DNA of 64,000 bases from Candidatus Vecturithrix granuli (GCA_000739535.1 DF820463.1:237554-301553); one strand, 5' to 3'; counted from the stretch's first letter, positions 35,401-44,271 are shown. The notes: generated by a model not told the origin, from the sequence alone. Translations and numbers: made by a program.

Positions 35401-36994
35401 CTTTCCTACGGAACTCAGCGCCTCCAGGATTCGAGATGATTCCCAACAGGGACAATCGCTTGTGATTGTCATGCACGACATTACCGAACGGAAACAGATT
35501 GAACAGGCACTACAGCAAGCCAAAGAAGCGGCAGAAACAGCCAATCGGGCTAAAAGTGAATTCCTGGCGCACATGAGCCATGATCTCCGCACGCCGCTCA
35601 ACGCCATTTTAGGCTATACACAAATTCTCCGTAGCGACCCAACTCTGTCAGAAATCCACAAAAATGCTCTGGACGTGATGTACCGTAGCGGCAATCATTT
35701 ATTAACCCTGATTAATGATATTTTAGATTTATCGAAAATTGAGGCTCGAAAGTTAGAAATTGTATCAGACATCATTTTTCTGCCTGAATTTTTGAAAAAT
35801 CTTGCTGAAATTGGGCAAATTCATGCGCAACAAAAAGCTATTCGTTTTGATTATCATTTCAGCCCAAAATTACCTACACGAGTGTATGGCGACGAACGGC
35901 GGCTGCAGCAGATTCTTCTGAACTTACTGAGTAATGCGGTGAAATTTACTAACCAGGGACGTGTTGAATTCCGTGTATTTTGTTCCATCCCTCGGCATTC
36001 ACCCTTCGGAACACGCCTGTGTTTTGAGGTACAAGATACCGGTATTGGAATTCCCCCGGATCAATTGACTCAGATTTTTCTCCCCTTTCACCAGGTCGCC
36101 CATGGTGGAGGATTTAGCCATACAGAGGGGACTGGTTTGGGATTGACCATTAGCCAGTATCTGGTACATAGCATGGGAGGAGAACTCCAGGTTGAGAGCG
36201 CGCCTGGGAAAGGAAGTCGTTTTTGGTTTGAGCTTGACATGCCTGAAACAACCGTGGAGAATGCCCGGTCTGGCGATGTTGCTCTGGAAGGATCGCGGAT
36301 TATCGGATTTCGCGGTGCACCACGCAGGCTCTTGATTGCAGATGATCATGATGCGAACCGTATTTTACTCAAAGATCTCTTAGCGCCATTAGGATTTGAA
36401 CTTTTAGAGGCTAGAAATGGTCGGGAAACCCTTGCAAAAATTTTTGAAGATGCTCCGGATCTTGTGTTCCTTGATTTAGTGATGTCTGAAATGGACGGCC
36501 TTGAAGTTGTCCGTCAGATTCGTCAAGCTCCCGAACTTAAAGACCTGATTGTGATTGCCATTTCAGCCAATGTCTTTGAACATACGCGCCAGGAAAGTTT
36601 AGCGGCTGGCTGCGATGATTTTCTTCCAAAGCCGATCAATATGTCAGAGTTATTACAAAAATTACAGCAGTATTTACAAATCGAATGGCAATATCAACCG
36701 TTCGATTCCCAACCAGGTCAAAATAATCATATAGATACAAACCTTCAAACGATAGCTATCCCATCATACGAGGAAATTCATGCGCTTATAGCTCTTGCTC
36801 AACAAGGGCATTTGAAAAAACTGATGATCGCGCTTGACAGACTTGACCAACTTGATATACGCTGGAAACCGTTAACAACTCAGGTACGACAGTTTGCAAA
36901 CCGATTTGAGATAGATCATATCTGTCAATTTTTAGAGCAGAATTTCGAACGAGAAGGAATGCCATGCAAAACATCTCCCAAGGGGTCATTTTAG
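32432..36994 (+). CDS. Large hybrid histidine kinase: GAF, six PAS, HisKA, HATPase, receiver
   Basis: About 1520 residues. GTG 32432 is preferred because the open frame before it begins inside the upstream terminator. Order: GAF (about 15-185), PAS (200-315), coil, PAS (360-480), PAS (485-610), PAS (615-735), coil, PAS (775-895), PAS (900-1025), HisKA with S-H-D-L-R-T-P-L-N (about 1045-1110), HATPase (D-T-G-I-G-I-P; G-T-G-L-G-L-T-I), receiver (I-A-D-D-H-D; L-V-F-L-D-L-V-M; P-K-P) and a helical C-terminal tail also found in the kinase at 57466-59454. The kinase core is of the BarA/ArcB-like S-H-D/E-L-R-T-P-L-N class, unlike the phytochrome-like ones at 1.5-13 kb. The 3' end overlaps the next kinase by 31 bases, so they act together. 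Confidence 0.92.
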   Translation: MTERKSREQRLRHRIKFEQLIASISTMFINLEPDDIAAGIHQALEDIGDFAGADRSYVFLLSDDGTYADNVYEWCAEGIDSQKQALQHLSIETFPWFTEQLQRSGVLHIARVANLPPEASAEKAGFEMQHIQSLVTVPLVHGKQIMGFLGFDAVKTEKTWKQEDIVLLQTAGNIFATTLQRQQAENALRESEKRYSGIFNATTDALVLVSADGRILDANVQACSIYGIPYNELLKLHLTDLVTPDYHDYLLNQIKMTIQTNKRLSLEAINLRSNGTPFHAEIQGGAFEFKGQSHFLAAIRDVSERKQAEEQLRIYHDRLENLVEERTTELVQTNQRLIKEIAERKQAELDLKKNEQWLAAILNSIEEGVIVTDDAGVVTFMNPASELLTGYSREDASGKDIIFHVFDKETRDPLPDPIKKVLQKNLAIGLTDHSFLLAKDGREIPVEYRGTPLRNERGNVTGVVLVFHDISEHLRTREVLTEERTLLRTLIDTLPDFVFVKDHQSRFVLNNSAHIRLLGASSQEELLGKSDFDIFPQQLAASYYADEQEVIHTGQALINHEEITIDPQGTTYYLLTTKVPLYDSHGEVIGIVGICRDISERKRAEVELRNKEELLRATLDSTTDGILVVDNTGQVTHANARFAEMWRIPETILVTRNNEQLLNYVLEQLENSQQFLMKVHGLYQTAVEDFDTLYFKDDRIFERFSCPLIQDGKSAGRVSSFRDVTARKRVEKELEAYQTHLEYLVEERTLKLQQLNAQLLREIDERRRAETEIQAIAQRFQTVIETVGEGITLSNDAGYFEIFNSEMQEISGYTRSEANSDSDFLARLYPLPSERQKAIDGMQEVRQCQSLRDIETTIQTKEGNQKTLLVSTAMMQYQGCDWFLSAYHDITIRKQTEKALQESEERYRTLVETSPDVIVLIGPERTVLTCNQQALRLNGADSIDEIIGRSVFDFLAPEEYRRALNDIQRTLELGSLKNVEYTCLKKDGTRFPTELSASRIRDDSQQGQSLVIVMHDITERKQIEQALQQAKEAAETANRAKSEFLAHMSHDLRTPLNAILGYTQILRSDPTLSEIHKNALDVMYRSGNHLLTLINDILDLSKIEARKLEIVSDIIFLPEFLKNLAEIGQIHAQQKAIRFDYHFSPKLPTRVYGDERRLQQILLNLLSNAVKFTNQGRVEFRVFCSIPRHSPFGTRLCFEVQDTGIGIPPDQLTQIFLPFHQVAHGGGFSHTEGTGLGLTISQYLVHSMGGELQVESAPGKGSRFWFELDMPETTVENARSGDVALEGSRIIGFRGAPRRLLIADDHDANRILLKDLLAPLGFELLEARNGRETLAKIFEDAPDLVFLDLVMSEMDGLEVVRQIRQAPELKDLIVIAISANVFEHTRQESLAAGCDDFLPKPINMSELLQKLQQYLQIEWQYQPFDSQPGQNNHIDTNLQTIAIPSYEEIHALIALAQQGHLKKLMIALDRLDQLDIRWKPLTTQVRQFANRFEIDHICQFLEQNFEREGMPCKTSPKGSF

Positions 36995-38106
36995 TTGTGG
37001 ATGATACGCCTGAAAATCTGGGGATCCTATTTAACTATTTGGATCACCGCGGATTCACGGTTCTGCTGGTTCAAAATGGAGAAAATGCTCTGAAACAAGC
37101 TCAAACGTGCCATCCTGATCTCATTTTATTAGATGTGATGATGCCCGACTTAAATGGTTTTGATGTCTGTCGGCGGTTGAAAGCGAACGAGACCACCTGC
37201 CATATTCCGGTCATTTTCATGTCGGCTCTTTCGGAAACCGTGGATAAACTGCAAGGATTTGAAGTCGGTGGAGTTGACTATATCACCAAACCGATTCAGT
37301 GTGAAGAAGTCGAGGCCCGGGTGAAGGCTCATCTCATGCTGCGCAAACTGCAACAAGAACTTCAAAAAAAAAATACAGCCCTCGCCGAAAAGAATGAGCA
37401 GTTACAAGCAGCTAATGCCAGTAAAGATCGTTTTTTTTCGATTATTTCCCATGATTTACGAACCCCGTTTGTCGGTCTGATTGGGTTGACCCAGGTACTT
37501 ACTGAAGAATTTGAGGCCTATCCCAAAGAGGACCTCAAACAGCTCTTGATCAAATTGCGGAAAACCTCTGAAACATTTTACGCCCTACTTGAAAATCTTC
37601 TAACCTGGTCGCGCAGCCAGCTCGGGGTGATCGAAATGGCACCGCGCATAGTGAATATTCGAGAAGCTATTCTTCGAAATCTGCACATCTTTGAACAAAC
37701 GGCCCGAGACAAACAGATTGCCTTGACGACAAGTCTTGAGGAACCAATGTTCGTCTATGTGGACGAAAAAATGCTCGAGACCATTCTCAGAAACCTCATC
37801 TCAAATGCGGTAAAATTCACACCTTACGGCGGAAAAGTGACGATCTCCGGTGGGCAAGATGGCTATATGGCCACGATCGTCGTCACCGATACCGGCATCG
37901 GCATCGGCCAGGAATACCTTCCCAGGCTTTTTCGGATTGATGCCCAGTATAAACGCAAAGGAACGGCGGATGAGCAAGGGACAGGTTTAGGCTTGATTCT
38001 GTGTCAGGAATTTCTCGAAAAAAATAGAGGGAAAATATGGATAGAAAGTAGAGAGAACGAAGGCTCGACCTTTAAATTTACCCTGCCCCAGCAACCTCCA
38101 GCATAA
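36964..38106 (+). CDS. Receiver-histidine kinase
   Basis: 380 residues: receiver (about 9-125: V-V-D-D-T-P-E-N, Asp in L-I-L-L-D-V-M-M-P-D, I-T-K-P), a short coiled coil, HisKA with I-I-S-H-D-L-R-T-P-F and HATPase (D-T-G-I-G-I-G; G-T-G-L-G-L-I-L). Its start lies inside the end of the large hybrid kinase, so the hybrid's receiver and this protein's receiver are likely steps of one phosphorelay. No output regulator is encoded nearby. Confidence 0.9.
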   Translation: MQNISQGVILVVDDTPENLGILFNYLDHRGFTVLLVQNGENALKQAQTCHPDLILLDVMMPDLNGFDVCRRLKANETTCHIPVIFMSALSETVDKLQGFEVGGVDYITKPIQCEEVEARVKAHLMLRKLQQELQKKNTALAEKNEQLQAANASKDRFFSIISHDLRTPFVGLIGLTQVLTEEFEAYPKEDLKQLLIKLRKTSETFYALLENLLTWSRSQLGVIEMAPRIVNIREAILRNLHIFEQTARDKQIALTTSLEEPMFVYVDEKMLETILRNLISNAVKFTPYGGKVTISGGQDGYMATIVVTDTGIGIGQEYLPRLFRIDAQYKRKGTADEQGTGLGLILCQEFLEKNRGKIWIESRENEGSTFKFTLPQQPPA

Positions 38107-38153
38107 GTGCATGATCACAAGTTGTCAGAAGATTCCTGAAAATTTGTGTTTCA

Positions 38154-38537
38154 ATGCACTCCGCATGTATGAATATTAAAGTTTCCCATGCGATCCATAA
38201 AAAAGAGCTTTTACTGCAATACCAGGAACAGAAGCAAAAAGAGCGTCAATTGCAGGAAACCGCCTTACAAGAAGCACAACGTCTGGCGCTCATGTTAGTG
38301 GAACAATTTGGCATTGAGCGGGTGTATCTGGTTGGCCCGTTGGCATACAACAAGTTTACGGCCGGCATGAAACTTGAATTGGCGTTAGAAGGCATTCCGA
38401 CAGGAACTTACGCCAGTGCATTGGGGTATCTAAAACAGAGTTCGACCTTTGAGCTAGATCTCATTGACCTCCAACAGGCCGATACCTGGACTAAACTCGC
38501 GCTCAAAGAAAAAGGCAAGCTCCTGGCAAAAAAATAA
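38154..38537 (+). CDS. Degenerate nucleotidyltransferase-fold (MNT-like) protein
   Basis: About 127 residues, or 122 from ATG 38169. After an N-terminal coiled coil (Q-E-Q-K-Q-K-E-R-Q-L) the C-terminal part has the strand pattern of small MNT nucleotidyltransferases (G-I-E-R-V-Y-L-V-G-P-L, then F-E-L-D-L-I-D-L at the end). The catalytic G-S...D-x-D is replaced by G-P...K-L-E-L-A-L, so transfer activity is doubtful. It follows the kinase pair closely and could be a regulatory remnant. Identification is tentative. Confidence 0.5.
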   Translation: MHSACMNIKVSHAIHKKELLLQYQEQKQKERQLQETALQEAQRLALMLVEQFGIERVYLVGPLAYNKFTAGMKLELALEGIPTGTYASALGYLKQSSTFELDLIDLQQADTWTKLALKEKGKLLAKK

Positions 38538-38541
38538 TCCT

Positions 38542-38590
38542 GGAGTGCGAAAGCTCTGCTTTCGCTGCAAAAGCAGAGCTTTTGCACTCC
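38542..38590. repeat. 49-bp double-hairpin repeat, compensatory variant
   Basis: GGAGTG, hairpin CGAAAGCTCTGCTTTCG, CTG, hairpin CAAAAGCAGAGCTTTTG, CACTCC. Relative to the other copies both hairpins have changed bases on both arms, keeping pairing. It sits between two convergent genes, where a terminator would be expected. Confidence 0.95.
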
Positions 38591-38604
38591 GGAAACGCCG
38601 CGTG

Positions 38605-40272
38605 TTATTTTTTCCAGAACCGCAGCCTTCGTTTGAGCCGCCGCCAGGAAACTAACAACGAACACTGCCATTGTGCCAATTGATAGACCCAATCGGCGTC
38701 AGGAACACCATAATATTTCATGCTTCCCGGACAGCATTTATTGAGCAAGACGACGTCATACATCCGGGCATAGCGGGAACGCCAGGGACGCGCGCGGGTA
38801 CAATCAATCATCCTGATTTGATCGTCATGCAGCAGAAAATTTTTGACGTGCGGATCGCGGTGAACCCATCCTTGCTGGTGTAATGTCCGCAACATCGCCG
38901 CAATACGCTCGACCTCGGCGCATGTGCAGGGCTGTCCTTCAAGATATTGATAGACGCTCCAGGAAGCCATGACAAACCCGAAACGTTTCTTTTCCAGGAT
39001 AAACACCGGCTGCGGCACAGGCAAACCTGAAGTGTGCAACCTCTCCATATTTCGTAAGGTTCTCTCGCCTTCTCCGGCTCGGTACCAGCTCGTGAATTGC
39101 GCCCACCAGCGTTTTTCCTGGGTTAACGACCGTTTCACAATAAACTGTTGCCCTGAATGTCGAATCAGAAACACTTCCCCGCGATTATGCGATTGGAGCA
39201 CGATTTTCGGTCTGGCGAGAAAACCGGCGACGTCCGCAAGCGTCTGAAACGTATCTTGCCACGCCGGAAAAATGTGTAAACGCCAACCAGGCTCTCTGTC
39301 AAAAAATGGCATGTTGACGACAGGCTGTTGTTTCGGTTTGTCTTGAAATTCGGAAATGATGACAGGTGGTTCTTTGACAAAATCAGAATGGTACATAAAC
39401 GTAGAAGGCGGTGCTGAGCGGATAAACTGCTGCTGATGCTTTTGCAATCGAAATTGCGTCCGTTGCAAGACGGCATAAAACAGTTCTCGGAGCGTTCTGG
39501 TTTCTTTGGTGTAGGTATTGAGGTAGTATTTAAGAAATCTCAGCCGATCAGGTGTGGTCAACAGACGCAGATCAAGAAAATTCCGTCCCAACTCATCCAG
39601 ATTTTTGATACGGCGTCGCTCTGAAATCCAACGCGTCGAACGCACAGCATCAAGATCAATAAGATAAACGCGCCATTGTTCGCCGCATCGCGCAAGCAGA
39701 ATATTATTCGCTGTCAAATCGCCATGATACGCGCCTGCCAGATGAAGTTTACCCAAAAATTCGGCCACACTGCGGATGAGTGCGCGTTTCAGAGCTATGG
39801 GATTATCCCCTTCCTGAAAGTACGAAGAAAGATATTTTTTTTCTGGCGCAAACTGCCAATATTCTCGGAGCGAAAGGCCGCCGGCAACGCCCTGTGTGAT
39901 TAAAAGATATTCTCCTGAACGCCATGAGGTTCGGCAGTGTAAGAAAGCGACAGGCTGCGGGGTTAGGATACCTTTGCGCAAAAGAATTCGGGCAATCCGC
40001 CAGGATTTTTGCGCTTTATGTGCTTGAAAAAGAGCCTGAATCGTTGGTTTCAGATTGTTGATGAGGTAGCGTTTGATATACACCTCGCCGGAATTCAGCT
40101 TGAGGCAATAGACTGCCCGGTCAGAATACTTCGTCAAGGGCGCATGAACATCCCGATCAGACGCCAAAAATGCTTGCAATTGCACTCGAAAGTCCGGAAC
40201 GTTCCATATTTCCAGCAGATACCCCGAATAGCCTGCAAGCGTCACTGGTTGAAAGAACTCAGGCATCCTCAT
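38605..40272 (-). CDS. Tandem LPS-kinase-like protein (two WaaP/InaA kinase domains)
   Basis: 555 residues with two eukaryotic-type kinase folds of the Kdo/WaaP class. First domain: K67 (V-Y-I-K-R-Y), catalytic loop Y-H183-G-D185-L-T-A-N-N190, metal site I-D206-L-D208. Second: K380 (F-I-V-K-R-S), H471-R-D473-P-H-V-K-N478, M-I-D490. Both sets look complete. WaaP-type kinases phosphorylate heptose or Kdo of the LPS core. Its ATG lies 14 bases inside the end of the MsbA gene, so the two envelope proteins are co-translated. The fusion of two such domains is unusual. Confidence 0.82.
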   Translation of the reverse strand: MRMPEFFQPVTLAGYSGYLLEIWNVPDFRVQLQAFLASDRDVHAPLTKYSDRAVYCLKLNSGEVYIKRYLINNLKPTIQALFQAHKAQKSWRIARILLRKGILTPQPVAFLHCRTSWRSGEYLLITQGVAGGLSLREYWQFAPEKKYLSSYFQEGDNPIALKRALIRSVAEFLGKLHLAGAYHGDLTANNILLARCGEQWRVYLIDLDAVRSTRWISERRRIKNLDELGRNFLDLRLLTTPDRLRFLKYYLNTYTKETRTLRELFYAVLQRTQFRLQKHQQQFIRSAPPSTFMYHSDFVKEPPVIISEFQDKPKQQPVVNMPFFDREPGWRLHIFPAWQDTFQTLADVAGFLARPKIVLQSHNRGEVFLIRHSGQQFIVKRSLTQEKRWWAQFTSWYRAGEGERTLRNMERLHTSGLPVPQPVFILEKKRFGFVMASWSVYQYLEGQPCTCAEVERIAAMLRTLHQQGWVHRDPHVKNFLLHDDQIRMIDCTRARPWRSRYARMYDVVLLNKCCPGSMKYYGVPDADWVYQLAQWQCSLLVSWRRLKRRLRFWKK

Positions 40273-41992
40273 TATTACTCAGCATCTGGGTTTCATATAA
40301 GCGGGTGTAAACGCCGCCCTGGCTCAGTAATTCCTGGTGCGTGCCGCTTTCAAAAATCCTGCCGCAATCGAGCACAATGATATTTTCCGCTTTTTTGATG
40401 GTTGATAAGCGGTGGGCAATCACCAGCGTGGTGCGATCCTGCATCAGGTTCGCAATCGCGATTTGCACCAGTCGTTCCGACTCCGAATCCAGCGAAGAGG
40501 TCGCTTCATCGAGGATGATGATGGGCGGGTTTTTCAAAATCGCCCTGGCAATCGCCAGCCGTTGCCGCTGCCCGCCGGATAAACGCATCCCATGTTCGCC
40601 AATGACTGTCTGATAGCCTTCAGGCAAATTTTCGATAAATTCATGGGCATTGGCGACTTTGGCGGCCTGAATGATCTCTTCCTCAGAATAGTATTTTGCG
40701 CCGTAAGCGATATTATTGGCGACCGTATCGTTAAACAAAATCACATCCTGTGTCACAATGCCGATTTGCTTGCGCAGCGAGGCAAAGGTGACCTCGCGGA
40801 TGTTTGTCCCATCAATAAAGATATCGCCGGCGGTCGGGTCATAAAATCGGGGCAATAGGCTGAGCAAGGTGGTTTTCCCCGCGCCACTCAAACCGACAAA
40901 GGCGGTGACATGCCCAACCGCTGCCGTAAAATTAATGTTGTGTAAGATGACCTCATCATCATATTGAAACGACACGTCTTTATAGGTGATACAATCTTTA
41001 ATCGGCAACAATTCAATAGCATCGGGAGCTTCAATGACATCGGGCTGCATGTCGAGAACCGCGAAGACACGTTCGGCCGCCGCCACCGCTTGTTGAATTT
41101 TCAGATTGAACTTGCTGATACGTTTCAAGGGTTCGTACAGCATCAATAAGGCGGTGATAAACGTCGCAAAAGTGCCAGGCGTCGTAATCCCCTGAGTCAC
41201 TTCGTAGCCCCCATACCAAATCACGCCCGCAATCCCCACGCCTCCCAGAATTTCTGAAAGTGAAGAATTGACAGCGCGGATGCGCACGGCGTACAGCGAG
41301 GTCTGAAAATAATCCTGAAGAACGTGGAAAAATCGCTCAATCTCAATTTGTTCTGCGCTAAAGGCTTTGACAATGCGGATGCCGGAAATTTTTTCATATA
41401 ACAGATTGTTGATGTCAGCCATTTTTACCTGTAACGTGTGACTATTCTTCTTGATCTTCCGGCCAAAATAGGCCACCAGCGCCACCGCTAACGGCAGAAT
41501 CACCAATGAAATGATCGCTAACTTCCAGTGATGATAAAAGACCACAACTAATAACGCCAGTGCCGTCACAACGCTGCGAATGGCGTCTGCAATAACTGTT
41601 GCCACGGCCGTTTGAAGTAAATTCACATCATTCGTAATTCTTGACACCAGTGTTCCGCTTTGCGTGTGAGAGAAAAATTTGAGCGAAAGGGTCTGGATAT
41701 GGCGGTAGATCTCATCGCGCAGGTGTAACACGACCTTTTGACCGACATATTCAATAGAATAATCCTGACCATAAGAGGCCAGTCCTTTGATCGTAATTAA
41801 CACCAGAACGATCAGCGGGATATACACCAGCATGGTCTGATCTTTTTCCACAAAAATGCCATCAACCACTTTTTTGACCAGCGAGGCTGATAAGCCTGTC
41901 GATCCTCCGGCAACGGCTGCGCACAATAAGGACAGAACGATTGTTGCAATATAAGGCCTGGTATAGGTTAAAAGTCGTTTATAAACTTCCAT
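40259..41992 (-). CDS. msbA: MsbA-type ABC exporter (lipid A/lipid flippase)
   Basis: 577 residues: a six-helix ABC_membrane domain (about 1-310) fused to an ABC ATPase with Walker A G-L-S-G-A-G-K-T-T-L, signature L-S-G-G-Q and Walker B I-I-I-L-D-E-A-T-S-S. A half-transporter acting as homodimer in the inner membrane, flipping lipid A-core or another lipid. Coupling to the LPS-kinase gene supports the lipid A role, but a general multidrug/lipid exporter cannot be ruled out. Confidence 0.85.
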   Translation of the reverse strand: MEVYKRLLTYTRPYIATIVLSLLCAAVAGGSTGLSASLVKKVVDGIFVEKDQTMLVYIPLIVLVLITIKGLASYGQDYSIEYVGQKVVLHLRDEIYRHIQTLSLKFFSHTQSGTLVSRITNDVNLLQTAVATVIADAIRSVVTALALLVVVFYHHWKLAIISLVILPLAVALVAYFGRKIKKNSHTLQVKMADINNLLYEKISGIRIVKAFSAEQIEIERFFHVLQDYFQTSLYAVRIRAVNSSLSEILGGVGIAGVIWYGGYEVTQGITTPGTFATFITALLMLYEPLKRISKFNLKIQQAVAAAERVFAVLDMQPDVIEAPDAIELLPIKDCITYKDVSFQYDDEVILHNINFTAAVGHVTAFVGLSGAGKTTLLSLLPRFYDPTAGDIFIDGTNIREVTFASLRKQIGIVTQDVILFNDTVANNIAYGAKYYSEEEIIQAAKVANAHEFIENLPEGYQTVIGEHGMRLSGGQRQRLAIARAILKNPPIIILDEATSSLDSESERLVQIAIANLMQDRTTLVIAHRLSTIKKAENIIVLDCGRIFESGTHQELLSQGGVYTRLYETQMLSNNEDA

Positions 41993-42006
41993 TCTTTATG
42001 CAAACA

Positions 42007-42055
42007 GGAGTGTCAAAGCTCTGCTTTGACTGCGAAAGCAGAGCTTTCGCACTCC
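42007..42055. repeat. 49-bp double-hairpin repeat
   Basis: GGAGTG, TCAAAGCTCTGCTTTGA, CTG, CGAAAGCAGAGCTTTCG, CACTCC; identical to the tandem copies except for the middle trinucleotide. It lies between isochorismatase and msbA on the minus strand. A degraded half copy may lie at 43466-43485. Confidence 0.95.
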
Positions 42056-42059
42056 TCAA

Positions 42060-42620
42060 TTATTCAGGTTTTTTCAGGATGAGTAACGCCTCTTCCACGC
42101 TCAGCACGTTGGCATACGTGGAAGCAAGAGCCGCCAGAAATGCGCCGTGAACCTGTCTGGCCGGGATCATTTCGCTCTGGAAAGACAGCGAACGAGTTGC
42201 ACAGGCGTCATGAACTACCAGGCATTCAAATCCGTAATCAAAGGCGGCGCGTGTTGTGGCTTCGACACATATATGGGTCATCATGCCGCAAAGAACAAGC
42301 CGCGTAATCTGTTTCTGCTGCAAATATTCCAATAGGCAGGTTTCTCGAAAACTGTTCGGATAATGTTTTTGAATCATAAGTTCATCCGCCAACGGTTGAA
42401 CATGCGAATGAATCTTGACTCCTTCGGTCTCAGGCAGAAAAAACGCTGCTCCGGGGCGAACGGAAATATGTTGAATATGAACAACAGGCAATTGCTGCTC
42501 CCGGAAGTAGGTTAACATCTGTTGAGCCTGAAGACTGGCTTCAACACTCCCTTCCAATTCCATTTTGCCATTTGGAAAATAATCATTCTGAATATCAATA
42601 AGAATAAGCGCTGTTTTCAT
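42060..42620 (-). CDS. Isochorismatase-family cysteine hydrolase
   Basis: 186 residues. The catalytic triad is visible: Asp in L-I-D-I-Q-N-D-Y-F, Lys in I-Q-K-H-Y-P-N-S-F and Cys in M-M-T-H-I-C-V-E-A-T. The family includes nicotinamidase, isochorismatase and various amide hydrolases; the short Y-P-N-S-F loop and lack of extra domains suggest a YcaC/EntB-like hydrolase of unknown substrate. No signal peptide. Confidence 0.88.
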   Translation of the reverse strand: MKTALILIDIQNDYFPNGKMELEGSVEASLQAQQMLTYFREQQLPVVHIQHISVRPGAAFFLPETEGVKIHSHVQPLADELMIQKHYPNSFRETCLLEYLQQKQITRLVLCGMMTHICVEATTRAAFDYGFECLVVHDACATRSLSFQSEMIPARQVHGAFLAALASTYANVLSVEEALLILKKPE

Positions 42621-42742
42621 GAATATCCTTTCTCATTTTAATGGTTGTTTTACATTGAAATGTCAGAAATCTTCAGGAGGGCAAAGGTCTCATTTTCGTT
42701 ACAAAAGCTCAATTTTTACCTTCCATCAGTGCTTGTACTCGT

Positions 42743-43405
42743 TTAATCTACAGTATTTCGTCCATCTCCGGTAATCGGAATGACTTTTCCCAGATATTTC
42801 GGTTGAGTATGCCACAGGTGAACATCAAGGAACGCTTTAACTCGTGCGAACATTTCCCGCACAACAGACTTCATCTGCGAGGTTGGCATATATACCCGCC
42901 GGTCAGCCGCAAGGCCGACCGCATCAAGGCCAAGTTGTTGAGCGATATACACAGCGCGAGCCAGATGGAATTTCTGTGTCACCACGATCACATTTTGAAC
43001 CTGAAACACGTCTCTGGCCCGATACATACTGGCGTAAGTGTTAAATCCGGCGTGATCCATGAAGATGTCTTCCTCTGGGACACCATGTTTGAGCAAATAA
43101 ACGCGCATCGCATTGACTTCATCGTAATCCTTTTGCCCATGATCGCCGGACAACAGAAGCTTTTGCACGGTTCCCCCGCGATAGAGTTCCAATCCGGTAA
43201 GCACACGATCTTCGAGCATGTGAGAAAGCCTGCCGCCAGAATGCACTTTGGCCCCTAAAATCAAAGCTGCATAAGCCTTTGGAACCGTTTGCCCCTGCTC
43301 ATAAATAACGTGACCGGCGGTTTTGCTGATATACAGATTGATCCCGCTTATCCCTCCTGCAAACAAAAGCATTGCTATGCCAATAACATACATCATCGGT
43401 TTCAT
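42743..43405 (-). CDS. SanA/YdcF-like DUF218 membrane-associated protein
   Basis: 220 residues with one N-terminal membrane helix (about 4-25). Motifs of the DUF218 family follow: A-L-I-L-G-A-K-V, L-L-L-S-G-D-H-G, Y-D-E-V-N-A-M-R, D-H-A-G-F-N-T-Y and V-V-T-Q-K-F-H-L-A-R-A. SanA in enteric bacteria affects envelope permeability and vancomycin tolerance; the biochemical reaction is unknown. Location fits the surrounding envelope genes. Confidence 0.85.
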   Translation of the reverse strand: MKPMMYVIGIAMLLFAGGISGINLYISKTAGHVIYEQGQTVPKAYAALILGAKVHSGGRLSHMLEDRVLTGLELYRGGTVQKLLLSGDHGQKDYDEVNAMRVYLLKHGVPEEDIFMDHAGFNTYASMYRARDVFQVQNVIVVTQKFHLARAVYIAQQLGLDAVGLAADRRVYMPTSQMKSVVREMFARVKAFLDVHLWHTQPKYLGKVIPITGDGRNTVD

Positions 43406-43559
43406 ACTTCTCCATCGGCTCTTACAGCATCATTCAGTTCAGTTGACCTTCCTCTGCCAAAGCCAAAGATGAACTTTGACACTCCTCTGTCCCATCTGTC
43501 TGAACTGACGTTTTTCATCAAGACTTTTTTTCATAGATTACTCATATTCATAAGTTTCA

Positions 43560-43588
43560 TTGACAAATTTTCTTCTCTAATGTAGTAT
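43560..43588 (+). promoter_or_regulatory. Sigma70-type promoter for the MBL-fold gene
   Basis: TTGACA (43560-43565), a 17-base spacer and TAGTAT (43583-43588), 62 bases before the start codon, with a GGAGGGAAGAG ribosome site downstream. Confidence 0.55.
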
Positions 43589-43650
43589 TATATAGAGTAA
43601 AATCCGAATTGCTGTCGTAAGAACTTTATATTCATCAAGGAGGGAAGAGT

Positions 43651-44271
43651 ATGATTGAGAACATTACCTGGTATGGACATGCAACGATGAAATTTCGGGG
43701 GGAAAAAATTGTCTATATCGATCCGTATGAGTTGAAGGGTTCAGCTTATGAACCGGCAGATATTGTGCTCATTACCCATGATCATTATGACCACTGCTCG
43801 CCGCAAGATATAGAAAAAGTAGCAAAGGCCGACACTGTGATCATTGCTCCGGCAAGCTGCCAATCTCAACTTTCAGGGAAAATCAAAATCATTGCGGCAG
43901 GGGAGAAAATGATCGAACAAGGTGTGCAGATTGAAGCGGTTCCGGCCTATAATATCGGCAAAAAATTTCATCCTAAATCTGCCGGTGGCGTAGGGTATAT
44001 CGTGACGCTCAACGGTAAGCGGATTTATCAGGCCGGAGACGCCGATTTTATTCCGGAAATGAAACAGATTACGGCTGATATTGCGATCTTGCCGATTGGG
44101 GGCACTTATACGATGACGGCTGCCGAAGCCGCTGAAGCTGCAAATGCCATCAATCCGGAGATCGCGATTCCGATGCACTTTGGCGCAATTATCGGGTCAA
44201 AGAAGGATGCGGAGGAATTTAAAAAGCGAACGAATGTGCGTGTCGAGATTTTGACGCCGGAGAAAAATTAA
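43651..44271 (+). CDS. MBL-fold metal-dependent hydrolase (UlaG-like)
   Basis: 206 residues. Starts W-Y-G-H-A-T-M; the metal-binding T-H-D-H-Y-D-H-C, the G-D-A-D strand and the final M-H-F-G are all present, as in the beta-lactamase_3 branch related to UlaG (L-ascorbate-6-phosphate lactonase). Cytoplasmic, monocistronic with its own promoter and terminator. Substrate unknown. Confidence 0.88.
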   Translation: MIENITWYGHATMKFRGEKIVYIDPYELKGSAYEPADIVLITHDHYDHCSPQDIEKVAKADTVIIAPASCQSQLSGKIKIIAAGEKMIEQGVQIEAVPAYNIGKKFHPKSAGGVGYIVTLNGKRIYQAGDADFIPEMKQITADIAILPIGGTYTMTAAEAAEAANAINPEIAIPMHFGAIIGSKKDAEEFKKRTNVRVEILTPEKN

